DNA of 64,000 nt from Cellulosimicrobium funkei (lineage in GTDB: Bacteria; Actinomycetota; Actinomycetes; Actinomycetales; Cellulomonadaceae): positions 124,001 through 188,000 of the forward strand of contig NZ_SOZH01000011.1 of the NCBI RefSeq assembly GCF_004519295.1, given 5' to 3'. Positions 49,515 through 60,418 of the stretch are shown in pieces. The translations under genes were made by a program, and so were the position numbers. How positions within the stretch are numbered: position 1 is the first letter of the stretch; every line of letters begins with the position of its first letter. Below the pieces are notes generated by a model. It searched no databases, was not told where the DNA came from, and worked only from the letters and a program-made list of their open reading frames with translations.

Positions 49515-52500
49515 TCAGCCCGCGCAGCGGGCCTCGCGCTGCCAGATCACCCCGAGCGGGTCACGGTCGGGCCGGATGAGGACGTTCGCGATCCGCGCCG
49601 TGTAGTTCCAGCCGCCGTAGGACACCTTGTCGCCGAAGCCGTACCACTCGTCGACCTCCCACGCGGCGTAGCACGCGGGCGCCGCGCTGAAGGGGTCGAC
49701 CACGAGCTGCTCGGACCACGATCCCGCGTGCAGGACGTACTTCGCCCCGGACCCGGAGGCCTCGCCCAGCGCCACCGTGCGGCGCTCGCCGGCCGCGAGG
49801 TCCCACTGGCCCTTCGCCTGCCCGGTGACACGGAAGGTCAGCGGGACGTTGGAGCCCGCGTTGTCGAGGAGCACGGACACCGCGCGGAACGAGTCACCAC
49901 GCTTCGCGTCGTAGTACGGGTCACCGAGGACGAGGCTCCCGCCGGGCGCCACGACCGCGCAGTCGAGCGCGTCGAACCGGGCCGTCACCGTCTCCGCGAA
50001 CGGGGTGCCGAGGACCGTGCGCGAGAGCTCGAACGTGACCGCACCGGACCGCACCGCGAGGGCGCCCGCGGGCAGGTCGACGCTCGCGCTCGCACCCGGC
50101 GCGACCTCGCCGAGGTCGCGCGTGCCGAACGGGGTGCGGACGACGACGCGGGTCGGCTCGTCGGCGTCGTTCCGCAGACCGGTCGTGAGCACCACCCCGC
50201 CCCCGCCGGGCGCGCACTGCGTCGTCGCCGTGAGGGTCGCCGCCCAGTCGGGCACGTACGCCGCGCCCCGGTAGGTCGCCGCGAGGGTGGAGTCCTGGAA
50301 GCCCTTCCCGAGCACCCAGCGGTACTGGCGGAAGGTCACCTTCCCGGCCTTGACGTCGAGCTTCCCCGTGTCGATCGTGAACGTCGCCGTCTCCCCGGGT
50401 CTGATGCCGTTCACCGGGGCGGAGTCCCCGAGCGCGCCGCCGAGCATCCGGGCGTCGAGCGTCTCCGCCGTGTCGTTCGTGAGAGTGCCGACGAGCCGGA
50501 TCGAGCCGTCCTGCCAGCGCGCCTCGACCGTCGCCGTGCGCGCCCACGACGGCGCGTAGGTCGTCGCTGCGTACGACGCGGTCACCGTGCTCCCCGCCAG
50601 GCCGGGGGCGTGAACCCGCTCGACCGCGAACGTGGCCGTCCCCGCCGGGACGTCGCGCACGCGGGTGTCGACGGCGAGCGTCCCGGTCGCGCCCGGAGCG
50701 ACCTCCACGGGCGCGGCGCCGCCGTACGGCGTCGTCATCGTGACCCGCAGCGTCGTCGCCCGGTACGGGTTGTGGAACGTCCCGCGCACGACCGTCGAGC
50801 CGGCGCCCGCACCGTCCGGCACGACCCACGTGGCGGTCGCCGCCGCGGAGCCGTCCGCGACCGACCAGTCGAAGCAGTCGACGCCCGGGATCTCGTGGCT
50901 CGCGAGGGCCGCGCCGTCGGCGAGCACGTCGAGCGTCAGCGACGCCTCCCCGACACCGCCGGGCACGTCGACGACGGCGTCCCGGCCGCCGTCGACCGTG
51001 CGCGTCAGGTCGTCGCGACCGGCGACGGCGAACACCACGGGGACGGTCGAGCGCGTGTTGTCGTAGCGCAGCGCGACCGGGGCGGACGACCGCTCGGTCG
51101 CCGGGTCGAGCACGCACGCCCCGACGCTCGGTGCGTCCACCGCGGGCGCGTGCCGCACGGCGTCGTACGCGGCGGTCACGACGTGCGACCGGCCCGAGCC
51201 GTCGAGCCGCGAGACGCGGAACACGACCTCGCCCGCGGCGACCTGCCGGGAACCGGTGTCGAGGGTCAGCACGGCCTCTGCGCCGGGCGCGACGTCGACC
51301 GCGCGCGTCGTGCCGAGCTCGCCGCCGTCCAGGGCCACGCGCAGCGTCGCCGCCGCGTGGTCGTTGCGGAAGGTCCCGCTCACCACCACGGAGCCGCCGC
51401 CTTCGGTGGGCGCCCACTCCGCCGTCGCCGAGCCCTCGACGCGCCACTCGAAGCAGTCGACGCCGTCGACCACGTGCCGCGCGACGGTCTCCCCGTCCGC
51501 GACGACCGCGAACGTCGCGCCCTGCGCACCGACACCACCGGGCACGACGACGTCACGTGTCTCGCCACCCTCGAGCGTCGCGGTCGGGTCGTCGCGGCCG
51601 ACGACCGAGAACGTCACCGGCACCGTCGATGCCGCGTTGTCCAGGTGCAGCGTCACCGGCGCGGACGACGTGTCCGTCGCCGGGTCGAACACGCACCGTG
51701 CGACCGTCGGCTCCGCGACCCTCGGCGCGATCGCCTGGCGGCCGAGCGCGAGCGCGAGATCGCTCGGCGGCCGCGAGACGACCGTCCCGCCACCCGGTCC
51801 GACGAGCAGCCGCTCCTGCGAGAGCACGAGCATGCTCGCGGGCACCGCAGGCGCGTTGACGTCGACGACCAGCGAGGCGTTCTCCCCCACGCTCGCGCGC
51901 TCGGGGAGGTCGGCCGCGCGCCACGCGGGCGTGTCGGGCGCGACGAGGCCGACCGTGACAGGGGTCCCCGTCCCGTTCGTCAGGTCGGCGACGAAGCGCA
52001 CCGCGCCGCCCGCGTTCTCCGCGCGGACCTGGACGTCGTCGGCCCCGAGCCACGCGAGCGGCACCGCCGCGCTCAGGGTGCGGCTCGCCGTGACTGCCTG
52101 GTCGTCGGCTCCGGCCCGCACCTCGACGGGCACGTCCGCGGGGAGCACGCGGAGCGCGCCGTCGTCGCGCTGCTGGAACTCGGGCGTGAACCCGTCTTCG
52201 GCGCGCAGCTCGACGGTCAGCTCCACCGGGCGGCCCGCAGACGCGCCGCGCGCCGGAGCGGGCAGCACCGTGTCGCTCGCACACTCGAGCGCGGCGCCCC
52301 GCGTCGGGGTGGTGCAGGTCCAGTCGTCGTCGACAGGCCGGAGGGACAGCCCCTTCGGCAGCTCGGGCACGGTGAAGCGGACGCCCTGGGCATCACGGTC
52401 GCCCGTGTTGGCGGCCGTGAGCGTGAGCGTCGCGGACCCGGGGTTCGCCGCGAGCGTCACGCGCTCGTCGTCGAGCCGGACCTCCGCACCGACATACTTC

Positions 52501-54584
52501 AGCGGCGGTGGCGTGAGGTTGCGCTCCACCGTGCGCAGGCCCTCCGCCTTCACGCGCGCCGGGAACTCGTAGACGCCGCCGCCCCGGGCCGTGACCGTGA
52601 CGACGAGGTCGCGCGCCTCGCCGGGCGCGAGCACGCCCACCGCGCACGCGAGCGTCCCGCCCGCAGCGGCAGGCCCGCACGGGAGCGCAGCCGTGCGCAG
52701 CACGGGCGCGACCGACGCCCCGCGCGCGACGACCGACGACGTGACGGCCTCGACGCCGGCCGGCAGGTCGACCTCGACCGTGACGTTCTGCGCCGCCCTC
52801 CCGCCCGAGTTCGACACCGTCAGGCGCACGTCGGCGGGCTTGCGCGCCTCCATCTCGATGCCGGTCCCGAGCGCGACGTCGAGCGCGGCCGGAGCGGGCT
52901 CCGGCGGCGGGTCGACGGGCGTCGGCTCGCCGGTCCCCGGGTCGACGGGGGTCGAGCCGCCGGGAGCCGGGTCGGTGGGCGTCGAGCCGACTGGGCTCGT
53001 CCCGCCGGGCGCGCCCCCATCCGCAGGCGGAGCCGTCGTCGCGTCGGGGGTGGCGGGGTCCGCCGGCGCCGGCGGGATGTTGGTGGGGGACGTCGGGTCT
53101 GTCGTGGGGTCGGGCGTCGGGGCGGTCGTCCCCGAGCTGGGCGAGGGCGACGGAGACGGGGACGAGCCGGACGGCGTCGGGGACGACTGCGAGGTCGGTG
53201 ACGGCGTGGGCTCGGGAGTGAAGGCTCCGAGCGCGCCCGCGACGCCCAGCCCGGCGACCGCGAGCACGCCCACGGTGACCGCCGCCGCGGCGATCGGCGC
53301 GGACGCGACCAGCGCGAGCAGGCCTCCGGCCCCGGCCGCGGCCAGGGCGCCGCCGCCCGCCGCCGCACCGCCGACGGCCGCTGCTCCACCCACTGCGGCG
53401 ACCCCCGCACCCGCGCCCGCACCGGCCGCGCCCCCGGCGACGCTGCCCGCGGCACCGACGGCTCCCGCCGCCGCACCGGCCCCGCCGATCACCCCGGTCC
53501 CGGCGGCACCCGCACCGGCGCCACCGCCGACGCCCGCACCGGCCCCGGCGCCGGTCGCCGCACCGGACCCACCCGCCGCACCGGACCCTCCGGCAGCACC
53601 CGAGCCTCCCGCCGCGCCGGACCCACCGGCGCCCGATCCTCCGGCGCTCGACCCGCCGGCGCTCGACCCGCCAGCGCCGCCCGACCCACCGGCGCCCGAG
53701 CCGCTCGCCGTCCCGCTGCCGGACGCGCCCTGGAGCGCGGCCGCGACCCCGCCGGCGACCGCCGCGCCGCCCGTGGTGGGCAGCGCCGTCCCGACGAGAC
53801 CGAGCGCGCCCACGCCGAGCACGAGCGGGGCGATGACGGCGCGCATGCCGTGGGAGACGTCGCCCAGCTCGAGCACGAGCCCGCGGCAGTCGTCGCAGCC
53901 CTCGAGGTGCGACTCGACGCGCGCCGTCTCGCGCTTGGCGAGCCCCCCGCGCACGTACGACCCGAGGAGCGCGTTGACCGTGCGGCACTCCTCGGCGGGC
54001 ACGGACGTGAGGTGCTGCTGGAGGTACGCCTGGCGCAGCCCCTCGCGGGCGCGGTACGCGAGCGCGGAGACGCCGTTCGCGGTGAGGCCCAGCAGCGGGG
54101 CGATCTCGGCCGGGGACAGGTTCTCGACCTCGGTGTACCAGAGCACGGCACGCCACCGCTCCGGCAGGTCCTGGTAGGCGCGCGTGACCGTCGAGCGCTC
54201 GAAGCCCTCGAGGGTCGGGTCCTCCGTCGAGGCCATCGGGCCGAACGCGGACTCGAACGTGCGCTCGTCGTCGGTCGGCTGCGTGCGTCGGGCCCCGCCG
54301 ACGAGGTCGTACGACAGACGGCGCACGACCGTGAAGAGGTAGGCGCGGAACGTGACGTCCGGGCCGCCGCCGTTCTGCAGCACGGAGAGCGTGCGGGCGA
54401 ACGCGTCGGACACGACGTCGTCGGCGTCGGCGCTCGACCGGACGTACTGGCGCGCGACCGTGCGCGCGGCGCTGGCGTGCCGCTCGTAGAGCACGCCGTA
54501 GGCGCTCGTGTCCCCTGCACGTACGGCGGTGATGAGCTCGGCGTCGCTGAACGCCTCGCTGTCCACCCGTTGTGCCTGCGTCAT
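49515..54584 (-). CDS. ECF sigma factor fused to anti-sigma zinc motif, membrane segments, long ectodomain and chitin-binding-like end
   Basis: A 1689-residue one-polypeptide sigma system. Residues 1-195: ECF sigma factor (region 2 AYGVLYERHASAARTVARQY, region 4 LPERWRAVLWYTEVENLSPAEIAPLLGL, by parts). Residues 200-233: C200...H226-X3-C230-X2-C233, the zinc anti-sigma (ZAS) pattern. Hydrophobic stretches at about 251-269 and 415-445 bracket a Gly/Ala/Ser repeat. A Pro/Thr/Ser linker, DUF11-like domain and repeated modules each starting C.DPAT..SSAPV follow. The last 50 residues resemble a CBM5/12 (VSYGGWNYTA). ATG 54582-54584; TACTAT (minus, 54630-54635) may be the -10. Predicted to link an outside polysaccharide signal to gene expression. 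Confidence 0.88.
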   Translation of the reverse strand: MTQAQRVDSEAFSDAELITAVRAGDTSAYGVLYERHASAARTVARQYVRSSADADDVVSDAFARTLSVLQNGGGPDVTFRAYLFTVVRRLSYDLVGGARRTQPTDDERTFESAFGPMASTEDPTLEGFERSTVTRAYQDLPERWRAVLWYTEVENLSPAEIAPLLGLTANGVSALAYRAREGLRQAYLQQHLTSVPAEECRTVNALLGSYVRGGLAKRETARVESHLEGCDDCRGLVLELGDVSHGMRAVIAPLVLGVGALGLVGTALPTTGGAAVAGGVAAALQGASGSGTASGSGAGGSGGAGGSSAGGSSAGGSGAGGSGAAGGSGAAGGSGAAGGSGAATGAGAGAGVGGGAGAGAAGTGVIGGAGAAAGAVGAAGSVAGGAAGAGAGAGVAAVGGAAAVGGAAAGGGALAAAGAGGLLALVASAPIAAAAVTVGVLAVAGLGVAGALGAFTPEPTPSPTSQSSPTPSGSSPSPSPSPSSGTTAPTPDPTTDPTSPTNIPPAPADPATPDATTAPPADGGAPGGTSPVGSTPTDPAPGGSTPVDPGTGEPTPVDPPPEPAPAALDVALGTGIEMEARKPADVRLTVSNSGGRAAQNVTVEVDLPAGVEAVTSSVVARGASVAPVLRTAALPCGPAAAGGTLACAVGVLAPGEARDLVVTVTARGGGVYEFPARVKAEGLRTVERNLTPPPLKYVGAEVRLDDERVTLAANPGSATLTLTAANTGDRDAQGVRFTVPELPKGLSLRPVDDDWTCTTPTRGAALECASDTVLPAPARGASAGRPVELTVELRAEDGFTPEFQQRDDGALRVLPADVPVEVRAGADDQAVTASRTLSAAVPLAWLGADDVQVRAENAGGAVRFVADLTNGTGTPVTVGLVAPDTPAWRAADLPERASVGENASLVVDVNAPAVPASMLVLSQERLLVGPGGGTVVSRPPSDLALALGRQAIAPRVAEPTVARCVFDPATDTSSAPVTLHLDNAASTVPVTFSVVGRDDPTATLEGGETRDVVVPGGVGAQGATFAVVADGETVARHVVDGVDCFEWRVEGSATAEWAPTEGGGSVVVSGTFRNDHAAATLRVALDGGELGTTRAVDVAPGAEAVLTLDTGSRQVAAGEVVFRVSRLDGSGRSHVVTAAYDAVRHAPAVDAPSVGACVLDPATERSSAPVALRYDNTRSTVPVVFAVAGRDDLTRTVDGGRDAVVDVPGGVGEASLTLDVLADGAALASHEIPGVDCFDWSVADGSAAATATWVVPDGAGAGSTVVRGTFHNPYRATTLRVTMTTPYGGAAPVEVAPGATGTLAVDTRVRDVPAGTATFAVERVHAPGLAGSTVTASYAATTYAPSWARTATVEARWQDGSIRLVGTLTNDTAETLDARMLGGALGDSAPVNGIRPGETATFTIDTGKLDVKAGKVTFRQYRWVLGKGFQDSTLAATYRGAAYVPDWAATLTATTQCAPGGGGVVLTTGLRNDADEPTRVVVRTPFGTRDLGEVAPGASASVDLPAGALAVRSGAVTFELSRTVLGTPFAETVTARFDALDCAVVAPGGSLVLGDPYYDAKRGDSFRAVSVLLDNAGSNVPLTFRVTGQAKGQWDLAAGERRTVALGEASGSGAKYVLHAGSWSEQLVVDPFSAAPACYAAWEVDEWYGFGDKVSYGGWNYTARIANVLIRPDRDPLGVIWQREARCAG

Positions 54585-54759
54585 CGTCACCCGCCCCGGA
54601 GACCGCCCCGAACCGAGGCTACGGTGGCCATAGTAGACGCCCGTCCATCTCACGGGCAGAGGGTTCCCGCCACCGGAACGGGAACGGCGACGCTTTCAGG
54701 CTTTCGTCCCCTTTCTCCCGGGACGTGAGGTCCTGGAAACTCCTCGCGGTTCCCGCGTC

Positions 54760-55557
54760 ATGGACGGCTCGCCCGCACGTCTCATCTACATGGACCACCT
54801 CCAGGGGTACGCCGTGCCCGCGACCGACGCCGTGCGCGAGCGGTGGCGGCGCGCGAGCGCCGACAGCGTCTGGCTACGGCCGGGCGACTGGTACCACCCT
54901 GCCGTCGACGCGCTCGTCGAGGCGTTGTGCGAGGAGCGGGATGCGACGCCCGCCGCCGAGCGGCTCGGCCGCGTCCGCGCGGAGGCCGGGGTGGGGATCG
55001 GCGAGGCCATCGACGACGTCGTCTGCCTGTACCGCGCCCACGACCGCGAGCCGGTCGTCGACCTGGTCCGCGGCGTGGCGGTCGGCTGGTCCGAGGGGTA
55101 CGAGGCCAGCCCCGTGGCACCCGAGGTCCTGGACCCGGAGTCCGGCCTCGCGACGACCCAGTACCTGGTGCACCGGCTCCGCGAGACGTACGGCGCGGCC
55201 GAGCGCGCGGGCGTGGACGCGACCCAGACCCACGGGCTGCTCGTCGTCGACGTCGCGCTCGACGACCTCACGGGGTGGCAGCGGTTCGCGCGCTCGGCGG
55301 CGATGGGCCGCGCGCTCACCCACACGTTCGGCGAGGGCCACCCCATGGCCTCGATCGGCAACGGGCTCTTCGTCGTGCTCGGCGAGCGGGACGCGGACGA
55401 CGCCATGGTGCGCACCGTGCTCCGCCACAACATCGAGCGCACCGGTCTCGCGCTGGGCGTCACGGCCATCCTGCGCAGGCCGCCGCGCGTGTGGCTCGAA
55501 CCGCTCCCCCGCACCCACACGGCGGCCGTCCAGCTCCTCGACACGCTCCAGCGCTGA
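54760..55557 (+). CDS. Hypothetical protein with degenerate GGDEF-like region
   Basis: A 265-residue cytoplasmic protein divergent from the giant sigma factor. Residues about 150-245 (HGLLVVDVALDDLTGWQRFARSAAMGRALTHTF by parts LLVVDVALDDLTGWQRF and then GNGLFVVLGERD) look like a GGDEF fold without the GGDEF signature, so no cyclase activity is expected. The N-terminus (YPGDWYHPAVDALVEAL-like) is unassigned. An ATG at 54790 (MDHLQGYAVPA) is an alternative start. Confidence 0.7.
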   Translation: MDGSPARLIYMDHLQGYAVPATDAVRERWRRASADSVWLRPGDWYHPAVDALVEALCEERDATPAAERLGRVRAEAGVGIGEAIDDVVCLYRAHDREPVVDLVRGVAVGWSEGYEASPVAPEVLDPESGLATTQYLVHRLRETYGAAERAGVDATQTHGLLVVDVALDDLTGWQRFARSAAMGRALTHTFGEGHPMASIGNGLFVVLGERDADDAMVRTVLRHNIERTGLALGVTAILRRPPRVWLEPLPRTHTAAVQLLDTLQR

Positions 55558-55563
55558 CACGGC

Positions 55564-55605
55564 GACGCCCCGTCCCACGCGGGCGAGCACGTGGTCCGGG
55601 GCGTC
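55564..55605. terminator. Inverted repeat between converging genes
   Basis: GACGCCCC (55564-55571) and GGGGCGTC (55598-55605) lie just after the stop of the 54760 gene and can terminate it and the converging DUF1540 gene. The 26-nt loop makes it weaker than other terminators here. Confidence 0.5.
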
Positions 55606-55664
55606 CGGGGGCGTCTGCGGCCGGCGGGTGACCGACCGCCCGCGAGCGAGGCGGCGACCGCGCG

Positions 55665-55973
55665 TCAGCGCGGCGTGAAGGTGAGGCAGTCGGCGCGGTC
55701 CTCGCCGGACGCGCCCGCCCCGACGCGGATCGACGGTGCGGAGCACTCGAGCGAGGCGTTGTGGACGCACTCCGTGCGCTGGCAGGCCCCGACGTGCGCG
55801 AGCACCTTCTCCAGCCCGCCCTTCGTGCCCAGCGGGATGAACGTGGCGCACTCGGCGTCGCCCGTGTGACCGGCGATCGTCACGGCGCCCGCGTGGCACC
55901 CGTGGTCGTGGTTGTAGCCGCAGCCGTCGATGGAACACTCGACGACCTGGGGCATCTCCGTGAGGCTGCTCAT
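55665..55973 (-). CDS. DUF1540 cysteine-rich small protein (two modules)
   Basis: A 102-residue protein with two DUF1540 modules: VECSIDGCGYNHDHGCHAGAVTI by parts CSIDGCGYNHDHGC, and CQRTECVHNASLECSAPSI, each followed by a C-T-F end (ECATFIP, DCLTFTP). The cysteine spacing suggests metal binding. Role unknown in actinobacteria. It lies behind an AT-rich promoter with a 20-bp inverted repeat. Confidence 0.85.
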   Translation of the reverse strand: MSSLTEMPQVVECSIDGCGYNHDHGCHAGAVTIAGHTGDAECATFIPLGTKGGLEKVLAHVGACQRTECVHNASLECSAPSIRVGAGASGEDRADCLTFTPR

Positions 55974-56045
55974 CGCGATCTCCTGTCTCCGAGGACCCGC
56001 CGTGGGTCGGTCTCCGCGTTCCACGGTATTCCCGGAATTCCTCGG

Positions 56046-56074
56046 TGTATAGCAAGGAAGGCCTTGCTAAGAAA
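56046..56074 (-). promoter_or_regulatory. Promoter with operator palindrome before the DUF1540 gene
   Basis: On the minus strand TTTCTT (complement of 56069-56074) and TATACA (complement of 56046-56051) are 17 bp apart. Between them lies the inverted repeat TAGCAAGG-AAGG-CCTTGCTA (56050-56069), so a repressor would occupy the spacer. This is the most AT-rich stretch of the first 60 kb. Confidence 0.65.
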
Positions 56075-56075
56075 T

Positions 56076-56112
56076 GCAGGAATGCGCCGCAATTAGCGCA
56101 CGGCATTCTTGC
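56076..56112 (-). terminator. Hairpin after hspR
   Basis: GCAGGAATGC (56076-56085) and GCATTCTTGC (56103-56112) pair with one mismatch. It begins 20 nt after the hspR stop and could end the heat-shock operon. Confidence 0.55.
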
Positions 56113-56131
56113 GGAAATGCCGCGCCGCAGG

Positions 56132-56665
56132 TCAGTTGTCGGTGCCGTCGGCCCGGGGCCGCCAGATGACGAGCGCGCGCGCCTCGCCGTGCTCGACGAG
56201 CGTCTCGCGCAGGGCCTCCTCGACCCCGCGCCGCACGCTGCGCCCGCGCGGCACGACGACGACGTCGCCGCTCGCCGCGGCGGCGAACACGCGGCCGCCC
56301 GGCTCGACGCGCGCCGAGAGCGCCTCGATGCGCCGCTCGAGCCGCTCGACCTGGGACTCGAGGGCGAGGATCCGCTGGATGCCCGCGAGGTTGATGCCCT
56401 CGTCGTGGCTGAGGCGCTGCACCTCGAGCAGCTTCGCGACGTCGCGCAGCGAGTACCGCCGCCCCCGGCCCGCGGTGCGGCGCGGCACCACGAGGCCGAG
56501 GCGGTCGTACTGGCGCAGCGTCTGCGGGTGCATGCCCGCGAGCGCGGCGGCCTGCGAGATGACGAGGACGGGCGCGTCCTGGTCGACGTCGCTCGCGGGA
56601 GCGCGCCCGACGCCGCCCTCGTCCCCACCGATCGAGAGATGATGAGTTTCCTGCTGGGGCATCAT
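56132..56665 (-). CDS. hspR: MerR-family heat-shock repressor HspR
   Basis: HspR (177 aa) is the actinobacterial repressor that binds HAIR sites upstream of dnaK together with DnaK as co-repressor. The MerR helix-turn-helix VISQAAALAGMHPQTLRQYDRLGLVVPRR (core AAALAGMHPQTLRQYDRLGLV) and the RGRRYSLRDVAKLLEVQRLS wing are present, followed by a coiled-coil (IQRILALESQVERLERRIEAL). ATG 56663-56665 is 11 nt after the dnaJ stop, so it closes the operon and allows feedback. Confidence 0.95.
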   Translation of the reverse strand: MMPQQETHHLSIGGDEGGVGRAPASDVDQDAPVLVISQAAALAGMHPQTLRQYDRLGLVVPRRTAGRGRRYSLRDVAKLLEVQRLSHDEGINLAGIQRILALESQVERLERRIEALSARVEPGGRVFAAAASGDVVVVPRGRSVRRGVEEALRETLVEHGEARALVIWRPRADGTDN

Positions 56666-56676
56666 GGTCGCCCCCC

Positions 56677-57666
56677 TCACTCCGCGGCCTGGCGGACCAG
56701 GTCGGCGCGCACGTCCTGGCCGGCGGTCTCGGCGGCGAACGTCTCGACGGCCTCGCGCGCGGCCTTCGAGAGCTTCTGCGGCACGGCGACCTGGACCGTG
56801 ACGAGCAGGTCGCCGGTCGACTTCGCGGTCTTCACGCCGCGGCCGCGGACGCGCAGCGTGCGCCCCGAGGGCGTGCCGGCCGGCACCTTGACCTTGACGG
56901 TCGAGCCGTCGAGCGTCGGCACGGCGATGGTGGCGCCGAGCGCGGCCTCGGGGAACGTCACCGGGACCGTGATCCGCAGGTTGTTCCCGTCGAGCGAGAA
57001 CACCGGGTGCGGGGTGACGTGCACGGTGACGACGAGGTCGCCGTCGGGCCCGCCCGCCGTGCCGGGGCGGCCCTTGCCGCGCAGCCGGATCTTCTGGCCG
57101 TCGCGGACGCCCGGCGGGATGCGGGTCGTGACCGTGCGGCCGTCGACGGTGAACGTCACGGTCGACCCCTCGACCGCCTGCCGGAACGGCAGGGTCGTGG
57201 CCGCCGCGAGGTCGGCGCCCGCGCGGGGCCGGGGGCCGCCGAACTGCTGGCCCGCCCCGCCGCCGAACATCGAGCCGAGGATGTCCTCGAACCCGCCCGC
57301 GCCCTGGCCGCCGGTCGAGTAGCGGACCCGGGTCCCGCCCGGGCCCCCGCCGCCGAACATGCCGCCGAAGACGTCCTCGAAGCCCGCTCCCCCGGCACCG
57401 CCGGGGCCCGCGGAGAAGCGCGCGCCCCCGCCCGCCATCGCCCGGATCGCGTCGTACTGCTCGCGCTCCTTGGGGTCCGACAGCACGGCGTACGCCTCGC
57501 CGATCTCCTTGAACTTGGCCTCGGCGCTCGCGTCACCCTGGTTCTGGTCGGGGTGGTACTTGCGGGCGAGCTTGCGGTAGGCCTTCTTGATCGCGGCGTC
57601 GTCGGCGTCCTTGGGGACGCCGAGCGCGGCGTAGAAGTCCTTCTCCATCCAGTCCTGTCCGGTCAC
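56677..57666 (-). CDS. dnaJ: DnaJ-type co-chaperone without zinc finger
   Basis: A 329-residue J-protein. J domain with [19 protein letters not shown] (HPD motif), a G/F-rich region with FGGMFGGGG, then directly the beta-barrel C-terminal domains ([19 protein letters not shown] by part [13 protein letters not shown]). The four CxxCxGxG zinc motifs of class I DnaJ are absent, so this is the class II/CbpA form. GTG 57664-57666 with GGAGG upstream. It stimulates DnaK ATPase. Confidence 0.93.
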   Translation of the reverse strand: MTGQDWMEKDFYAALGVPKDADDAAIKKAYRKLARKYHPDQNQGDASAEAKFKEIGEAYAVLSDPKEREQYDAIRAMAGGGARFSAGPGGAGGAGFEDVFGGMFGGGGPGGTRVRYSTGGQGAGGFEDILGSMFGGGAGQQFGGPRPRAGADLAAATTLPFRQAVEGSTVTFTVDGRTVTTRIPPGVRDGQKIRLRGKGRPGTAGGPDGDLVVTVHVTPHPVFSLDGNNLRITVPVTFPEAALGATIAVPTLDGSTVKVKVPAGTPSGRTLRVRGRGVKTAKSTGDLLVTVQVAVPQKLSKAAREAVETFAAETAGQDVRADLVRQAAE

Positions 57667-57748
57667 GGCGCCTCCCTCCTGTCGGTGGTCGTGGTCCTGG
57701 TCCTTCGTTCCGTGGCTGCTGCCGGTGGTCTGCTGGTGGTGATCCTCG

Positions 57749-57806
57749 CGTGCCCGACGGCGGAGCGCACCTCCGCGCGGGAGGTGCGCCCGCGCCGTCG
57801 GGCACG
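57749..57806. repeat. Strong hairpin in the grpE-dnaJ gap, made of two 13-mers
   Basis: CGTGCCCGACGGCG (57749-57762) and CGCCGTCGGGCACG (57793-57806) pair perfectly, and an inner stem GCACCTCC/GGAGGTGC lies between them. It stands inside the operon, between grpE and dnaJ, so it may cause partial termination or mRNA processing and lower dnaJ-hspR relative to dnaK-grpE. Confidence 0.75.
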
Positions 57807-57818
57807 AGGAAGGGGTGG

Positions 57819-58477
57819 CTACTGCGGGCCGACGACCGAGACGCGCGCGGCGCGCACGACCCGCTCCCCGATCCGGTAGCCCGGCTCGATGACGAGGTTC
57901 ACCGTGGTGGCGGTGGCCTCGGGGTCGGGCTGGTGCATGAGCGCCTCGTGGACGGTGGGGTCGAACTCGTCCCCGACCGCGCCGTAGCGCTCGATCCCGA
58001 ACTTCTCGAGCGACGCGTCGAGCTTGTCGGCGATAACCGCGAACGGCCCCGTCAGCTCGCCGTGCTGCCGCGCGCGGTCGATGTCGTCGAGGACCGGCAG
58101 GAGCGCGGTGAGCACGTCCTCGATCCCCTTCGTGCGCGCGGCCTCCTGGTCGCGCAGCGACCGGTTGCGGTAGTTCGTGAAGCTGGCCCGCTCGCGCTGG
58201 AGCGCGTCGAGGTGCTCCGCGGCCTCGGCCTTCGCCGCGAGGACCGCGGCGTCGACCCCGGCCTCGTCGGACGGCTCGAAGTCGAGGCCCGCGAGCGGGT
58301 CCGTCTCCGCGTCGTCGCCCGCGGAGCCGCCGGCCTCGCCCTCGGGGCGGGGCCGACCGCTCTCCGGGTCGACCTTGCGCTTGTCCGTGAACTGGAAGGG
58401 CTTGTCGTCGGAGCCCTGGCCGGGCTCGCGCCCGGCCTGCTCCTCGGGGCCCTGCGGGTCGGTCGGTCCGTCGGCCG

Positions 58478-58481
<4 letters not shown>
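57819..58481 (-). CDS. grpE: Nucleotide exchange factor GrpE
   Basis: GrpE (220 aa) releases ADP from DnaK. After an acidic low-complexity N-terminus it has the long coiled coil ([29 protein letters not shown] by part [16 protein letters not shown]) and the beta-wing with [10 protein letters not shown] and the ending [25 protein letters not shown] 58479-58481 overlaps the dnaK stop (GTGA). Confidence 0.96.
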
Positions 58482-60361
<1,880 letters not shown>

Positions 60362-60418
60362 GTGTGTGCCTCCGTCGTTCTGGGTGCCCGACGGCGCTGC
60401 TGCGCCTCGGCACACCGG

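Noticed and set aside
49728-53201. 1157-codon open frame opposite the giant sigma factor
   Set aside because: A shadow of the repeat ectodomain; no start signal or recognisable domain.
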